Made by a program: the position numbers and the translations under genes. From Streptomyces albus subsp. albus (lineage in GTDB: Bacteria > Actinomycetota > Actinomycetes > Streptomycetales > Streptomycetaceae): a stretch of 9,221 nucleotides of DNA. Below the pieces are notes generated by a model. The model saw nothing but the letters and a program-made list of their open reading frames with translations. It had not been told where the DNA came from and searched no databases. Positions 1 to 5,759 of this stretch are shown in pieces. Where the stretch lies: the NCBI RefSeq assembly GCF_000725885.1, contig NZ_JODR01000056.1, positions 1-9,221 on the forward strand, read 5' to 3'. Every line of letters starts with the position of its first letter. Position 1 is the stretch's first letter.

Positions 1-854
1 TCATGCAGATCCCGCTCGATCCGCCGCAACTCCGCCGCCGACGAATCCACCGCATCGTGCCGCGTCTCGTACAACTGCTCCACCCGCCGCGCCAGCAGCG
101 CGCCCCGCGTCGGCGCGAGCAGGGCGCGGGCGAGCCGGAAGTGCCCGGTGAACAGGTACGGGTTCACGAACAGGGCGATCAGCAGGAAGACGGAGCCCAG
201 AACGGCGCAGCCCACGGCGTCGCCGTAGGAGTCGACGTGGATGAAGGCGTACCAGTAGTCACCGGCCACGGTGCGCCACAAACCGGCGAAGATCACCCAG
301 CCCTCCGCCGCGAAGGCGAGCAGTGCGGCCGGCAGCAGCGCGAGGAGGAAACCGGCCACCGCGTCGGTGATCAGCCAGGCGAGGTCCCGCCAGGTCGCCG
401 GGTCCTTCAGCAGCCGCACCGTGCGCTCGACGTGCCCGGTCACCCCGCGCGGGCCGGGCGGCAGGGGCCGGTAGGGCGCCAGGACGGTCAGGCCCGCCCA
501 GTGCGCGGCGAGCGCCCGGCGCTGGTTGGCGTGCATCCGGACGGCGTGCACCAGCCACGGCGTGGTGAAGAACCCGACGCCCAGCAGCAGGAGCACGAGG
601 GAGAGCAGCAGGGCCAGGAAGAGGGCGAGGGAGACGCCGAGGGACAGCAGCATCAGCGGGAAGCCGAGTACGGCTGCCCGCAGCGCCGCGGCCGGACGGC
701 CCCACCACGGCACTCGGGGCCGGCCCTCCGGGCGGCTCGCCGGGCGGTCGTCGCCGGGAAGCGGGGAGCCCGGCGCGGCCCCGTACGGTGCGCGTCCCGG
801 CGGGTGCGCGGGTTCGGCCCGCTCCGTCCGCCCTGTGGTTCGGCTGCGTGTCAT
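1..854 (-). CDS. Sensor histidine kinase, N-terminal part (cut by window edge)
   Basis: Leftward gene entering from the window edge; 284 codons are visible. Residues 1-55 are a Pro/Arg/Gly-rich cytoplasmic tail. Hydrophobic stretches lie at about 60-96, 161-183 and 212-232, the pattern of the 'putative sensor' membrane domain of Streptomyces NarL-type kinases. The last visible residues, 275-284 (ELRRIERDLH), are the start of the HisKA_3 dimerisation box; H284 is the expected phosphoacceptor, encoded by the last complete codon in the window. The ATPase domain and any response regulator lie outside. Start choice: the first ATG (858-860) directly abuts the AAGGG Shine-Dalgarno; the second (852-854) has it 6 nt upstream, so I use the second. 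Expected role: membrane histidine kinase of a two-component system, signal unknown. The family call is firm; function beyond that is not visible. Confidence 0.88.
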   Translation of the reverse strand, partial: MTRSRTTGRTERAEPAHPPGRAPYGAAPGSPLPGDDRPASRPEGRPRVPWWGRPAAALRAAVLGFPLMLLSLGVSLALFLALLLSLVLLLLGVGFFTTPWLVHAVRMHANQRRALAAHWAGLTVLAPYRPLPPGPRGVTGHVERTVRLLKDPATWRDLAWLITDAVAGFLLALLPAALLAFAAEGWVIFAGLWRTVAGDYWYAFIHVDSYGDAVGCAVLGSVFLLIALFVNPYLFTGHFRLARALLAPTRGALLARRVEQLYETRHDAVDSSAAELRRIERDLH

Positions 855-876
855 GCCCATCCCTTCGGCCCCGTGA

Positions 877-933
877 CCGGTCGCCCGGTCCGTCGCCGGT
901 CGCCCGGTCCGTCGCCGGTCGCCCGGTCCGTCG
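877..933. repeat. Three perfect 19-bp tandem repeats upstream of the sensor kinase
   Basis: The unit CCGGTCGCCCGGTCCGTCG occurs three times without mismatch at 877-895, 896-914 and 915-933, beginning 22 bp upstream of the kinase start codon. Just beyond, at 936-948, GTGCC-TGT-GGCAC is a perfect inverted repeat. With a period near two helical turns, the repeats could be a regulator binding array or the kinase 5' leader; simple replication slippage is also possible. Confidence 0.9.
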
Positions 934-1090
934 TCGTGCCTGTGGCACAGTGCCCAGTCTGCGGGCCGCGGCGGCGAGGGCACAGTCGTCCCGGAACCCG
1001 TTCCCGGGGTGGACCTAGCACCACCCCACGGCCCCGGGGCGGGAAGCGGCCCCCACCGCCCCGGGCTACCGGGCCGGCCGGTCCCCTGCC

Positions 1091-1096
1091 TAGGCT
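1091..1096 (+). promoter_or_regulatory. Candidate -10 box (TAGGCT) of a leaderless promoter
   Basis: TAGGCT fits the actinobacterial -10 consensus TANNNT. It ends 6 nt before the ATG at 1103, the spacing that puts the transcription start on the A of the start codon. No Shine-Dalgarno sequence is visible upstream of this ATG, which agrees with a leaderless mRNA. I see no good -35 box. This is inferred from spacing only. Confidence 0.55.
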
Positions 1097-1102
1097 GCCC
1101 GC

Positions 1103-1987
1103 ATGAAGTTCGGACTTCTCGGCACCGGTCCCTGGGCGGACCGCACCCACGGACCGGCACTGGCCGCACACCCGGACGTGGAGCTGGTCGGCGTGTGGGG
1201 GCGCAGACCCGAACCCACCGGCGCCCTCGCCACCCGCCTGGAGACCACGCCCTATGCGGACGTCGACGCCCTGTTCGCCGACTGCGACGCGGTCGCCGTC
1301 GCACTGCCCCCCGATGTGCAGGCCCCGCTGGCGGTGCGCGCCGCCGAGGCCGGCTGCCATCTGCTGCTCGACAAACCCGTCGCCACCACGCCCGAGGGCG
1401 CGCACCGCGTGACGGAGGCCGTGCGGCGGCGCGGAGTCGGCTGCGTGGTCTTCTTCACGCTGCACTTCAGCGCCGCCACCGGCGACTGGCTGCGCGAACA
1501 GGCCCGGCAGGACGGCTGGCAGGTGGGGCGGGCCGACTGGCTCTCCCCCGTCTTCGGCGGCGGCGACTCGCCGTACAGCGCCTCACCCTGGCGGCGCGAG
1601 AAGGGCGCCCTGTGGGACGTCGGGCCCCACGCGCTGTCGGTGCTGCTGCCGCTGCTCGGCCCCGCCGAGACGGTCACGGCCGCCCCCGGCGGAACAGGCG
1701 ACACCGTCCACCTGGTGCTGCGGCACGCCTCGGGGGCCTCCAGCAGCTGCGTGCTCAGCCACTCGGTGACGCCCGCGGCGGCGGACGTCACGGCCGAGGT
1801 GCGGGGCACGCCGGGCGTCGCCGCGCTGCCGGAGCGCGACGAGGCCCCCGACGTCTCCTTCGGCCGCGCCGTGGACGCCCTGCTGACGTCGGTCCGCACC
1901 GGCGAGGAGCACCTGTGCGGTGCCCGGTTCGCCGAAGAGGTCACCTCGCTGCTGCACGCCGCCCAGGAACAGCTGCCGGCCAGCTGA
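1103..1987 (+). CDS. Gfo/Idh/MocA family NAD(P)-dependent oxidoreductase
   Basis: 294 aa. The N-terminus KFGLLGTGPWA (2-12) is a Rossmann dinucleotide-binding loop (GxGxxA type). DKPVA at 90-94 is the family's (E/D)KP motif, with K91 as the probable catalytic/cofactor-contacting lysine. WDVGPHAL (171-178) is the conserved D-x-G-x-H motif, with H176. The protein is shorter than typical members (roughly 330-380 aa), mostly in the C-terminal sheet domain. Expected activity is reversible oxidation of a sugar, inositol-like or other hydroxyl/aldehyde substrate with NAD(P); the substrate cannot be read from the sequence. It is divergent from the sensor kinase, convergent with the methyltransferase gene, and so probably monocistronic. 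The start has no Shine-Dalgarno but a -10-like box 6 nt upstream. Confidence 0.9.
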   Translation: MKFGLLGTGPWADRTHGPALAAHPDVELVGVWGRRPEPTGALATRLETTPYADVDALFADCDAVAVALPPDVQAPLAVRAAEAGCHLLLDKPVATTPEGAHRVTEAVRRRGVGCVVFFTLHFSAATGDWLREQARQDGWQVGRADWLSPVFGGGDSPYSASPWRREKGALWDVGPHALSVLLPLLGPAETVTAAPGGTGDTVHLVLRHASGASSSCVLSHSVTPAAADVTAEVRGTPGVAALPERDEAPDVSFGRAVDALLTSVRTGEEHLCGARFAEEVTSLLHAAQEQLPAS

Positions 1988-1994
1988 CCCGTCG

Positions 1995-2011
1995 GCCCGA
2001 CGCGTGCGGGC
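1995..2011. terminator. Short inverted repeat between convergent genes
   Basis: GCCCG (1995-1999) and CGGGC (2007-2011) form a 5-bp GC stem around a 7-nt loop in the 24-nt gap between the two convergent stop codons. It could act as a weak bidirectional terminator, but it is short and has no T-tract. Confidence 0.35.
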
Positions 2012-2956
2012 TCAGCGGCGCGTCGCCGTCACCACCGTGGCGGGCAGCTCCGGGTCGCTGACGACCCGCACCGTGAGACCCGCCTCCCGCAGGACGCCGG
2101 CCGCCGCGCCGGACTGGTGGCTGCCGGTCTCCGTCAGGAGCGTGCCGCCCGGGGCGAGCCAGTCGTACGCCTCGGCCGCGACCCGCCGCAGCAGCGCCAG
2201 CCCGTCGGGGCCGCCGTCCAGGGCGGTGCGGGGTTCGTGGTCGCGGGCCTCGGACGGCAGCAGCGGGATGTCGTCCGTGGGGACGTAGGGCACGTTCGCC
2301 GTCAGCAGGTGCACGGTGCCGCGCAGGGCGGCGGGCAGCGCCGCGAACAGGTCGCCCTCGTACACCCGGCCGCCCAGCGGGTGCAGGTTGCGCCGGGCGC
2401 AGCGGACGGCGGCCGGGTCGAGGTCGGCGGCGTGCAGCCGGGCGTCGCCGCCCAGCCGGGTCACGACGGCGGCCCCGACCGCTCCGGTGCCGCAGCACAG
2501 GTCGAGCACGACGGGTGCCGCCGTGTCGGGGACGGCTTCGAGCGCGGCGCGGACCAGGAACTCGGTGCGGCGGCGGGGGACGAAGACGCCGGGGTCGACG
2601 GCGATCCGCAGGCCGTCGAAGCCCGCCCAGCCCAGCACGTGTTCCAGCGGTTCGCCCGCCGCGCGCCGGCCGGTCATCCGCTCCAGCTCGGCCGGGCCGC
2701 GCGCGGTCAGCCGCAGCAGGCGGGCCTCGTCCTCGGCGAAGACGCAGCCTGCGGCGCGGAGCCGCGCCGCCAGTTCCGTCTCGCTGAGGGGCTCGGCCGA
2801 GGTGCGGGGCTCGGCCGCGGTGCGGGGCTCGGCCGCGGCGCGGAGCTCGGCCGCCTGGGCGGACACGGGATCGGCGGCTGGTTCGCGGAGTTCAGGGTGG
2901 GTGGCGGGATCGCGGAGATCGCGGTGGGTGGCGGGTTCGGTGTCGTGGTGGCGCAT
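2012..2956 (-). CDS. PrmC/HemK-related SAM-dependent methyltransferase (NVPY variant)
   Basis: 314 aa. VLDLCCGTGAVG (150-161) is the SAM-binding motif I, AADLDPAAV (176-184) the acidic motif II region, and NVPYVP (221-226) takes the place of the NPPY motif of the glutamine N5-methyltransferase family. FVPRRRTEFL (125-134) matches the family's conserved segment before the SAM fold. This fits the actinobacterial PrmC-related group of putative protein-(glutamine-N5) methyltransferases rather than PrmC itself, so release-factor methylation should not be assumed. Residues 1-58 are a low-complexity tail of short repeats (ATHRDLRDP/ATHPELREP, then AEPRT units) with no fold I recognise. The ATG at 2956 has AAAGGG 5 nt upstream, which supports this start and the tail. 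The gene is divergent from the serine protease. Confidence 0.87.
   Translation of the reverse strand: MRHHDTEPATHRDLRDPATHPELREPAADPVSAQAAELRAAAEPRTAAEPRTSAEPLSETELAARLRAAGCVFAEDEARLLRLTARGPAELERMTGRRAAGEPLEHVLGWAGFDGLRIAVDPGVFVPRRRTEFLVRAALEAVPDTAAPVVLDLCCGTGAVGAAVVTRLGGDARLHAADLDPAAVRCARRNLHPLGGRVYEGDLFAALPAALRGTVHLLTANVPYVPTDDIPLLPSEARDHEPRTALDGGPDGLALLRRVAAEAYDWLAPGGTLLTETGSHQSGAAAGVLREAGLTVRVVSDPELPATVVTATRR
2791..2855. repeat. In-gene 18-bp tandem repeat (AEPRTx units)
   Basis: Three imperfect 18-bp units lie at 2791-2808, 2809-2826 and 2827-2844, plus a partial fourth from 2845, each beginning GCTCGGCCG on the plus strand. They keep the reading frame and encode the six-residue Ala-Glu-Pro-Arg-rich repeats near residues 36-56 of the methyltransferase. 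Copy number probably varies between strains. Confidence 0.85.
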
Positions 2957-3090
2957 GGGAGCCCTTTCGGTTCTGCTCCCGCCGCCCGTGGCACCTCACC
3001 TCGTGGAGGGCCGCCGGGTACGGGGCGAGAGCGCGTTGTCTGCCGCAGCGGAAATGCGTCTCACCTCCTCGTCCGCTCGTGTCGAGATCG

Positions 3091-3135
3091 CCGTACGGTA
3101 CCTCGCCGGACTCGGCCGGCGCACCGTGCGGTACC
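3091..3135. promoter_or_regulatory. Direct repeat pair in the methyltransferase/protease intergenic region
   Basis: CCGTACGGTACC (3091-3102) and CCGTGCGGTACC (3124-3135) match at 11 of 12 positions with a 33-bp period, three helical turns. Each contains the palindrome GGTACC. They sit in the divergent intergenic region, 49-93 bp before the assigned protease start, a sensible place for an operator. No clear -35/-10 pair could be assigned. Confidence 0.4.
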
Positions 3136-3183
3136 GGACATGCCGCAAAGCGCTCTGGACAAGGCGGAGTTGATCGCGTTGGG

Positions 3184-4101
3184 ATGGGGCCGGTGCGACA
3201 CACGGACGGCCGGAGAGGGGACAACGTCATCAGAAGCGGCAGAAGCGGTGCGGTACGGGGGCGCAGGGGCGCTCGCGCGGTGGTGACCTCGGCGCTCGCG
3301 GTGGGCCTCGCGGCAGCGGGCACGACGGCGCAGGCGGCGGCCGGCACGGCGGCCTCCCAGTACCAGACGAAGATCATCGGCGGGCACAAGTCGACGGAGC
3401 ACTACTCCTTCATCGTCTCGTTGCAGGCACCGCGCGGTGACGACCCGGACGGGCACGGCTGCGGCGGCACGCTCATCGCGGCCGACTGGGTCCTCACGGC
3501 CGGCCACTGCGTCACCACTTCGGAAGGCGTGGAGGCGCCGGGTACGTTCCACGCCCGGATCGGCTCCCTGGACCGTACCCGGGGCGGCGAGGTCGCCCGG
3601 GTGAAACGGATCGTCGTGCACCCCGGCTACCGGTACGCCGACGAACGCGGCAGCGCACACGACCTGGCCCTCCTCCAACTGTCGTCGAAGGTCTCCGCGA
3701 AGCCGGCGCCGCTGGCCTCCCGGACACCACGAGCGGGCGAGACCGTACGGGCGACCGGCTGGGGCTACACCGAGGCGACCGGGAACGACCCCTCGCGGCT
3801 CCCCGTCGAGCACCGCGAGGTCGACCTCCCGGTGCTGGCCCCGGACACGCCCAAGTGCGTCTCCCACGGGACGGACGGGGACGCCTGGGGCATCCGCGAG
3901 GGCGACTTCTGCACCGACAACCCCGATGGTGCGGCGGGCACGTGCGGCGGCGACTCGGGCGCCCCGGCCCTCACCAAGGCGCACGGCCGCTGGCAGCTGT
4001 CCGGAGTCACGAGCCGGTCGGTCGGCGACTGCGCCTCAACCCCCGACATCTACCCGAGCGTCGCCGCCCACCGCGCCTGGATCCGCACCACGACGGGCTG
4101 A
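3184..4101 (+). CDS. Secreted S1-family serine protease (chymotrypsin fold)
   Basis: 305 aa from the ATG at 3184. Residues 18-31 are Arg-rich and 32-50 hydrophobic, ending in AQA: a Sec (possibly Tat) signal peptide. A short propeptide ends at K63; IIGG (64-67) is the mature N-terminus of S1 zymogens. The triad is H108 (LTAGHC), D160 (HDLALL) and S258 (CGGDSGAP), with oxyanion residues present. Cysteines 93/109, 225/243 and 254/283 fit the three usual bacterial trypsin disulfides. The position six before the catalytic Ser (chymotrypsin 189) is G252 rather than Asp, so Arg/Lys specificity is not expected. The start is uncertain: the ATG at 3184 has AAGGCGGAG about 14 nt upstream, GTG at 3193 is an alternative, and the best Shine-Dalgarno (3212-3220) precedes an in-frame GTC at 3226. 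The VOC gene follows after 23 nt. Confidence 0.9.
   Translation: MGPVRHTDGRRGDNVIRSGRSGAVRGRRGARAVVTSALAVGLAAAGTTAQAAAGTAASQYQTKIIGGHKSTEHYSFIVSLQAPRGDDPDGHGCGGTLIAADWVLTAGHCVTTSEGVEAPGTFHARIGSLDRTRGGEVARVKRIVVHPGYRYADERGSAHDLALLQLSSKVSAKPAPLASRTPRAGETVRATGWGYTEATGNDPSRLPVEHREVDLPVLAPDTPKCVSHGTDGDAWGIREGDFCTDNPDGAAGTCGGDSGAPALTKAHGRWQLSGVTSRSVGDCASTPDIYPSVAAHRAWIRTTTG
3212..3220 (+). promoter_or_regulatory. Strong Shine-Dalgarno-like site inside the protease 5' end
   Basis: GGAGAGGGG lies 5 nt before an in-frame GTC codon (3226-3228), which is followed by ATC. No ATG or GTG occurs at the expected spacing. If translation began here, the protein would start with a signal peptide of ordinary length. 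It may mark the original start, now mutated or misread from GTG. Confidence 0.4.
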
Positions 4102-4124
4102 GCCCCCCTGGGAGGGAGCCCGGG

Positions 4125-4514
4125 ATGAACCGGCTCGATCTCGTCACCCTCGTCGTGCCCGACTACGACGAGGCCCTCGCCTTCTACGTCGGTGTCCTCG
4201 GCTTCGTCACGTGCGAGGACGCCCCGCTCGGCGACGGAAAGCGGTGGGTGGTGGTCGAACCCCCGGACGGCGGCTGCGGCCTTCTCCTCGCCCGCGCCGC
4301 GAACGCTGCACAGCGCGCACGGGTCGGGGACCAGACGGGAGGGCGCGTCGGTTTCTTCCTCCGGACCCGCGACTTCGCCCCCGAGCACGCCCGGCTGACC
4401 GCCGCCGGGGTCCACTTCGAGGAAGAGCCGCGCGAGGAACCGTACGGCACGGTCGCCGTCTTCGCCGACCCGTTCGGCAACCGCTGGGACCTCATCGAGC
4501 GGGACGCCCCCTGA
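4125..4514 (+). CDS. VOC (glyoxalase/bleomycin-resistance fold) family protein
   Basis: 129 aa, the usual length for a two-module VOC protein. The first beta-alpha-beta unit begins LDLVTLVVPDYDEALAFY (4-21); the second ends in the family signature DPFGNRWDLIE (115-125), with E125 as the likely metal ligand. The first-module metal ligand, usually a His or Gln near the N-terminus, is not obvious (LVTLVV instead), so the metal centre may be altered. VOC proteins include glyoxalases, dioxygenases and antibiotic-binding proteins; nothing here picks one. The ATG has an excellent GGGAGGGAG 6 nt upstream. It follows the protease stop by 23 nt in the same direction and may be cotranscribed, though no functional link to a secreted protease is evident. 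Confidence 0.88.
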   Translation: MNRLDLVTLVVPDYDEALAFYVGVLGFVTCEDAPLGDGKRWVVVEPPDGGCGLLLARAANAAQRARVGDQTGGRVGFFLRTRDFAPEHARLTAAGVHFEEEPREEPYGTVAVFADPFGNRWDLIERDAP

Positions 4515-4703
4515 AGCGGGGGTTGCGGGGGCGCGTCGGGCTGGAGCTGAACAGGGGTGGGCCGGCTCATGCGAGTCCTCCCCCAGGCTGGGATGCCAGA
4601 CCTCCAGCCGGAGACCCCGGTCATCAGCTCTCGCGTGCCGACGCCGGCCGTTGAGACCAGGGGGTTGCCCATGTGCCTCGGATCGTGGAAGTGCAGCGTG
4701 TCC
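4515..4703. other. Intergenic stretch before the NUDIX pseudogene
   Basis: 189 nt between the VOC stop and the first recognisable NUDIX codon. An open frame on the plus strand (from 4557, with an internal ATG at 4671) runs into the pseudogene, but its residues do not resemble a NUDIX N-terminus until about 4704. No clear promoter or terminator was found. Confidence 0.4.
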
Positions 4704-5023
4704 GTGTGGCAGAACCTCGGCGAGCACACCGTCTACGAGAACCACTGGGTCCAGGTGAACATGGCCGATGTGGAACTGCCCGACGGCCGGCACCTGGACC
4801 ATACGGTCATCCGGCTGCGGCCCGTAGCCGTCGCGACCGTCGTCACCGCGTCCACTGGTCCGACACAGCCGAACTGGTCGGCGACCCGCAAGACGCCTTC
4901 GAGTCGCAGCGCCGTGAGCGGGTACCGCTCCGCGCAGTGCCGGACATGATCAGCCGAGGCGGAGTGCGCTCGGCCAACGCCGTGGCCGCACTGCTGATGC
5001 TGCACCGTCTCCGGCTGAGCTGA
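4704..5023 (+). pseudogene. NUDIX hydrolase remnant lacking the Nudix box
   Basis: Two pieces of one NUDIX-family gene lie in different frames. The N-terminal piece (4704 to about 4844) contains NMADVELPDGRHLDH and RPVAVATVV, the strands that normally precede the catalytic region. The C-terminal piece (about 4844-5023, shifted frame) reads RHRVHWSDTAEL, DAFESQRRERVPL, PDMISRGGV and NAVAALLMLHRL, a typical NUDIX C-terminus, and ends in TGA. The middle, including the whole GX5EX7REUXEEXGU box (about 70 residues expected), is absent. The junction is near 4839-4846, in a stretch with repeated CGTC. The enzyme cannot be catalytic. The GTG at 4704 is only the most likely original start. A deletion plus frameshift explains it; a pure sequencing error does not, because the catalytic segment is missing altogether. 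Confidence 0.8.
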
Positions 5024-5077
5024 CCGGCCGGAGAAGTCGAAGATGCAGGACAGTCTTGCCGGGCACGCGGTGGTGGC

Positions 5078-5257
5078 ATGGCTGCACCGGTCGTCGTCCA
5101 TCCGCCCGACGTGCGGAGCGTCGGCCGTGCCCTGAGTGCCGGCCGCCCCCTCCTGGGCCGGCAGGCTTCGGCGGGCCGAGGGGGCGGGACGCGGGGCGCC
5201 TGGAGCGGGGTTTCCACAGGCAGGCCGGACAGTCATACCGGAAGCTCACCCCTGTGA
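5078..5257 (+). other. Possible remnant of a small Streptomyces protein (59-aa ORF)
   Basis: An ATG at 5078 opens a 59-codon frame ending at TGA 5255-5257. Its start, MAAPVVVHPPD, recalls short Streptomyces proteins that begin with VVVHPP, but the rest becomes Gly/Arg-rich and matches nothing I know. There is no good ribosome site, and the frame runs through the 5143-5187 hairpin. It is most likely a fragment or chance frame. Confidence 0.2.
5143..5187. terminator. Strong GC hairpin, possible terminator
   Basis: CCGCCCCCTC (5143-5152) and GAGGGGGCGG (5178-5187) are perfectly complementary over 10 bp. A further GGCC/GGCC pairing is possible inside the 25-nt loop (5156-5159 with 5174-5177). 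It lies 120 nt after the NUDIX remnant stop. Streptomyces terminators often lack a T-tract, so this could terminate rightward transcription before the CRISPR leader. Confidence 0.45.
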
Positions 5258-5350
5258 ATAACAGAAGCTCGCAGGGCCAGCCCCTGACGAGCCCGAAGCG
5301 GCCACGTGGCACCCTTCGGCGGGATTTCGACCGTACGAACGAGAAACACC

Positions 5351-5420
5351 CGGAACGTCCGAGTCGTGGGAAGTAGTTAGAATCGGCACTCGGCTGGCGA
5401 AACGCTGCTGGTCGGCGCCT
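5351..5420 (+). promoter_or_regulatory. CRISPR leader (copy A)
   Basis: About 70 nt directly upstream of the first repeat, relatively AT-rich around AAGTAGTTAGAATC (5371-5384). It shares AGAATCGGCACTCGG and AACGCTGCTGGTC with the sequence in front of the single repeat at 8630. Array orientation agrees: the repeat begins GTGGTCCCCGC and the degenerate repeat lies at the far end. The leader would carry the pre-crRNA promoter and the integration site; no -10/-35 could be assigned with confidence. Confidence 0.65.
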
Positions 5421-5571
5421 GTGGTCCCCGCACGCGCGGGGTTGGCCCCCAGCGCATCAACCGGGTGAGGCCCTGCTACATGTGGTCCCCGCACGCGCGG
5501 GGTTGGCCCCCACCCGCCCCTCCCCGCCCCGGTCACCGGTGAGTGGTCCCCGCACGCGCGGGGTTGGTGCC
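5421..5571 (+). CRISPR. Minimal type I-E CRISPR array, 3 repeats and 2 spacers
   Basis: 29-nt repeats lie at 5421-5449, 5482-5510 and 5543-5571, an exact 61-nt period. Repeats 1 and 2 are identical; repeat 3 differs near its end (GGTGCC instead of GGCCCC), the usual decay of the leader-distal repeat. Each begins GTGGTCCCCGC and forms the stem CCCCGC-ACGC-GCGGGG, typical of actinobacterial I-E repeats. The spacers, 5450-5481 and 5511-5542, are both 32 nt, the I-E length. Spacer 2 is C-rich and ends in the palindrome TCACCGGTGA. No cas gene is in the window, so function would depend on Cas proteins encoded elsewhere. Confidence 0.95.
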
Positions 5572-5660
5572 GGGTGCGTGATGGTGGACCGGAAGCAGCA
5601 GGCCGCGCCCTGCTCCGGCTTGGCGATCGGGCGGACGGCCATGCAGACCTTCACGGGTCA

Positions 5661-5703
5661 GCGGTGTGGTTGACCCGCCCCCGGACCTTCGCTGTCACAC
5701 CGC
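5661..5703. terminator. Conserved inverted repeat between array and unknown gene (copy A)
   Basis: GCGGTGTG (5661-5668) and CACACCGC (5696-5703) are perfect 8-bp arms around 27 nt. The same structure is kept exactly at 8751-8793 in the second copy. It lies between a rightward CRISPR transcript and a leftward gene, a suitable place for a bidirectional terminator. Confidence 0.5.
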
Positions 5704-5759
5704 GCGGCCGGGGCGGGAGCTGTCAGGCCGCAGCCTCATGTGTGGTGGGCCTGGGCCCG

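Larger units (their letters stand above)
5024..5420. other. Gene-poor region between the NUDIX remnant and the CRISPR array
   Basis: 397 nt with no convincing gene. It holds a long GC hairpin (5143-5187), a GAAGCTC direct repeat (5241-5247 and 5264-5270) around CTGT-GAATA-ACAG (5252-5264), and a perfect palindrome GCCACGTGGC (5301-5310) flanked by complementary CCGAAG (5293-5298) and CTTCGG (5314-5319). The CRISPR leader occupies the last part. Base composition becomes less GC-rich from about 5320 towards the leader. Confidence 0.6.

Noticed and set aside
259..948. Minus-strand frame of 229 codons overlapping the sensor kinase
   Set aside because: It is Arg/Ala/Pro-rich with no domain; the kinase uses another minus frame with recognisable motifs and a ribosome site.
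3..1106. Long plus-strand open frame of 367 codons
   Set aside because: It is very rich in Gln, Arg and Gly and antisense to the sensor kinase, whose minus-strand translation shows clear membrane segments and the histidine box.
2117..3286. Plus-strand 389-codon frame
   Set aside because: Antisense shadow of the methyltransferase; its low-complexity Gly/Gln/Arg composition is a by-product of GC-rich codons.
4557..4949. 130-codon frame as an intact gene
   Set aside because: Only residues from about 4704 to 4844 resemble NUDIX; the rest follows a frameshift, while the true C-terminus continues in another frame, so it is treated as a pseudogene.
5450..5542. Spacers targeting sequences within this window
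   Set aside because: No matching protospacer was noticed by eye for either spacer; a proper search would be needed to exclude weak matches.
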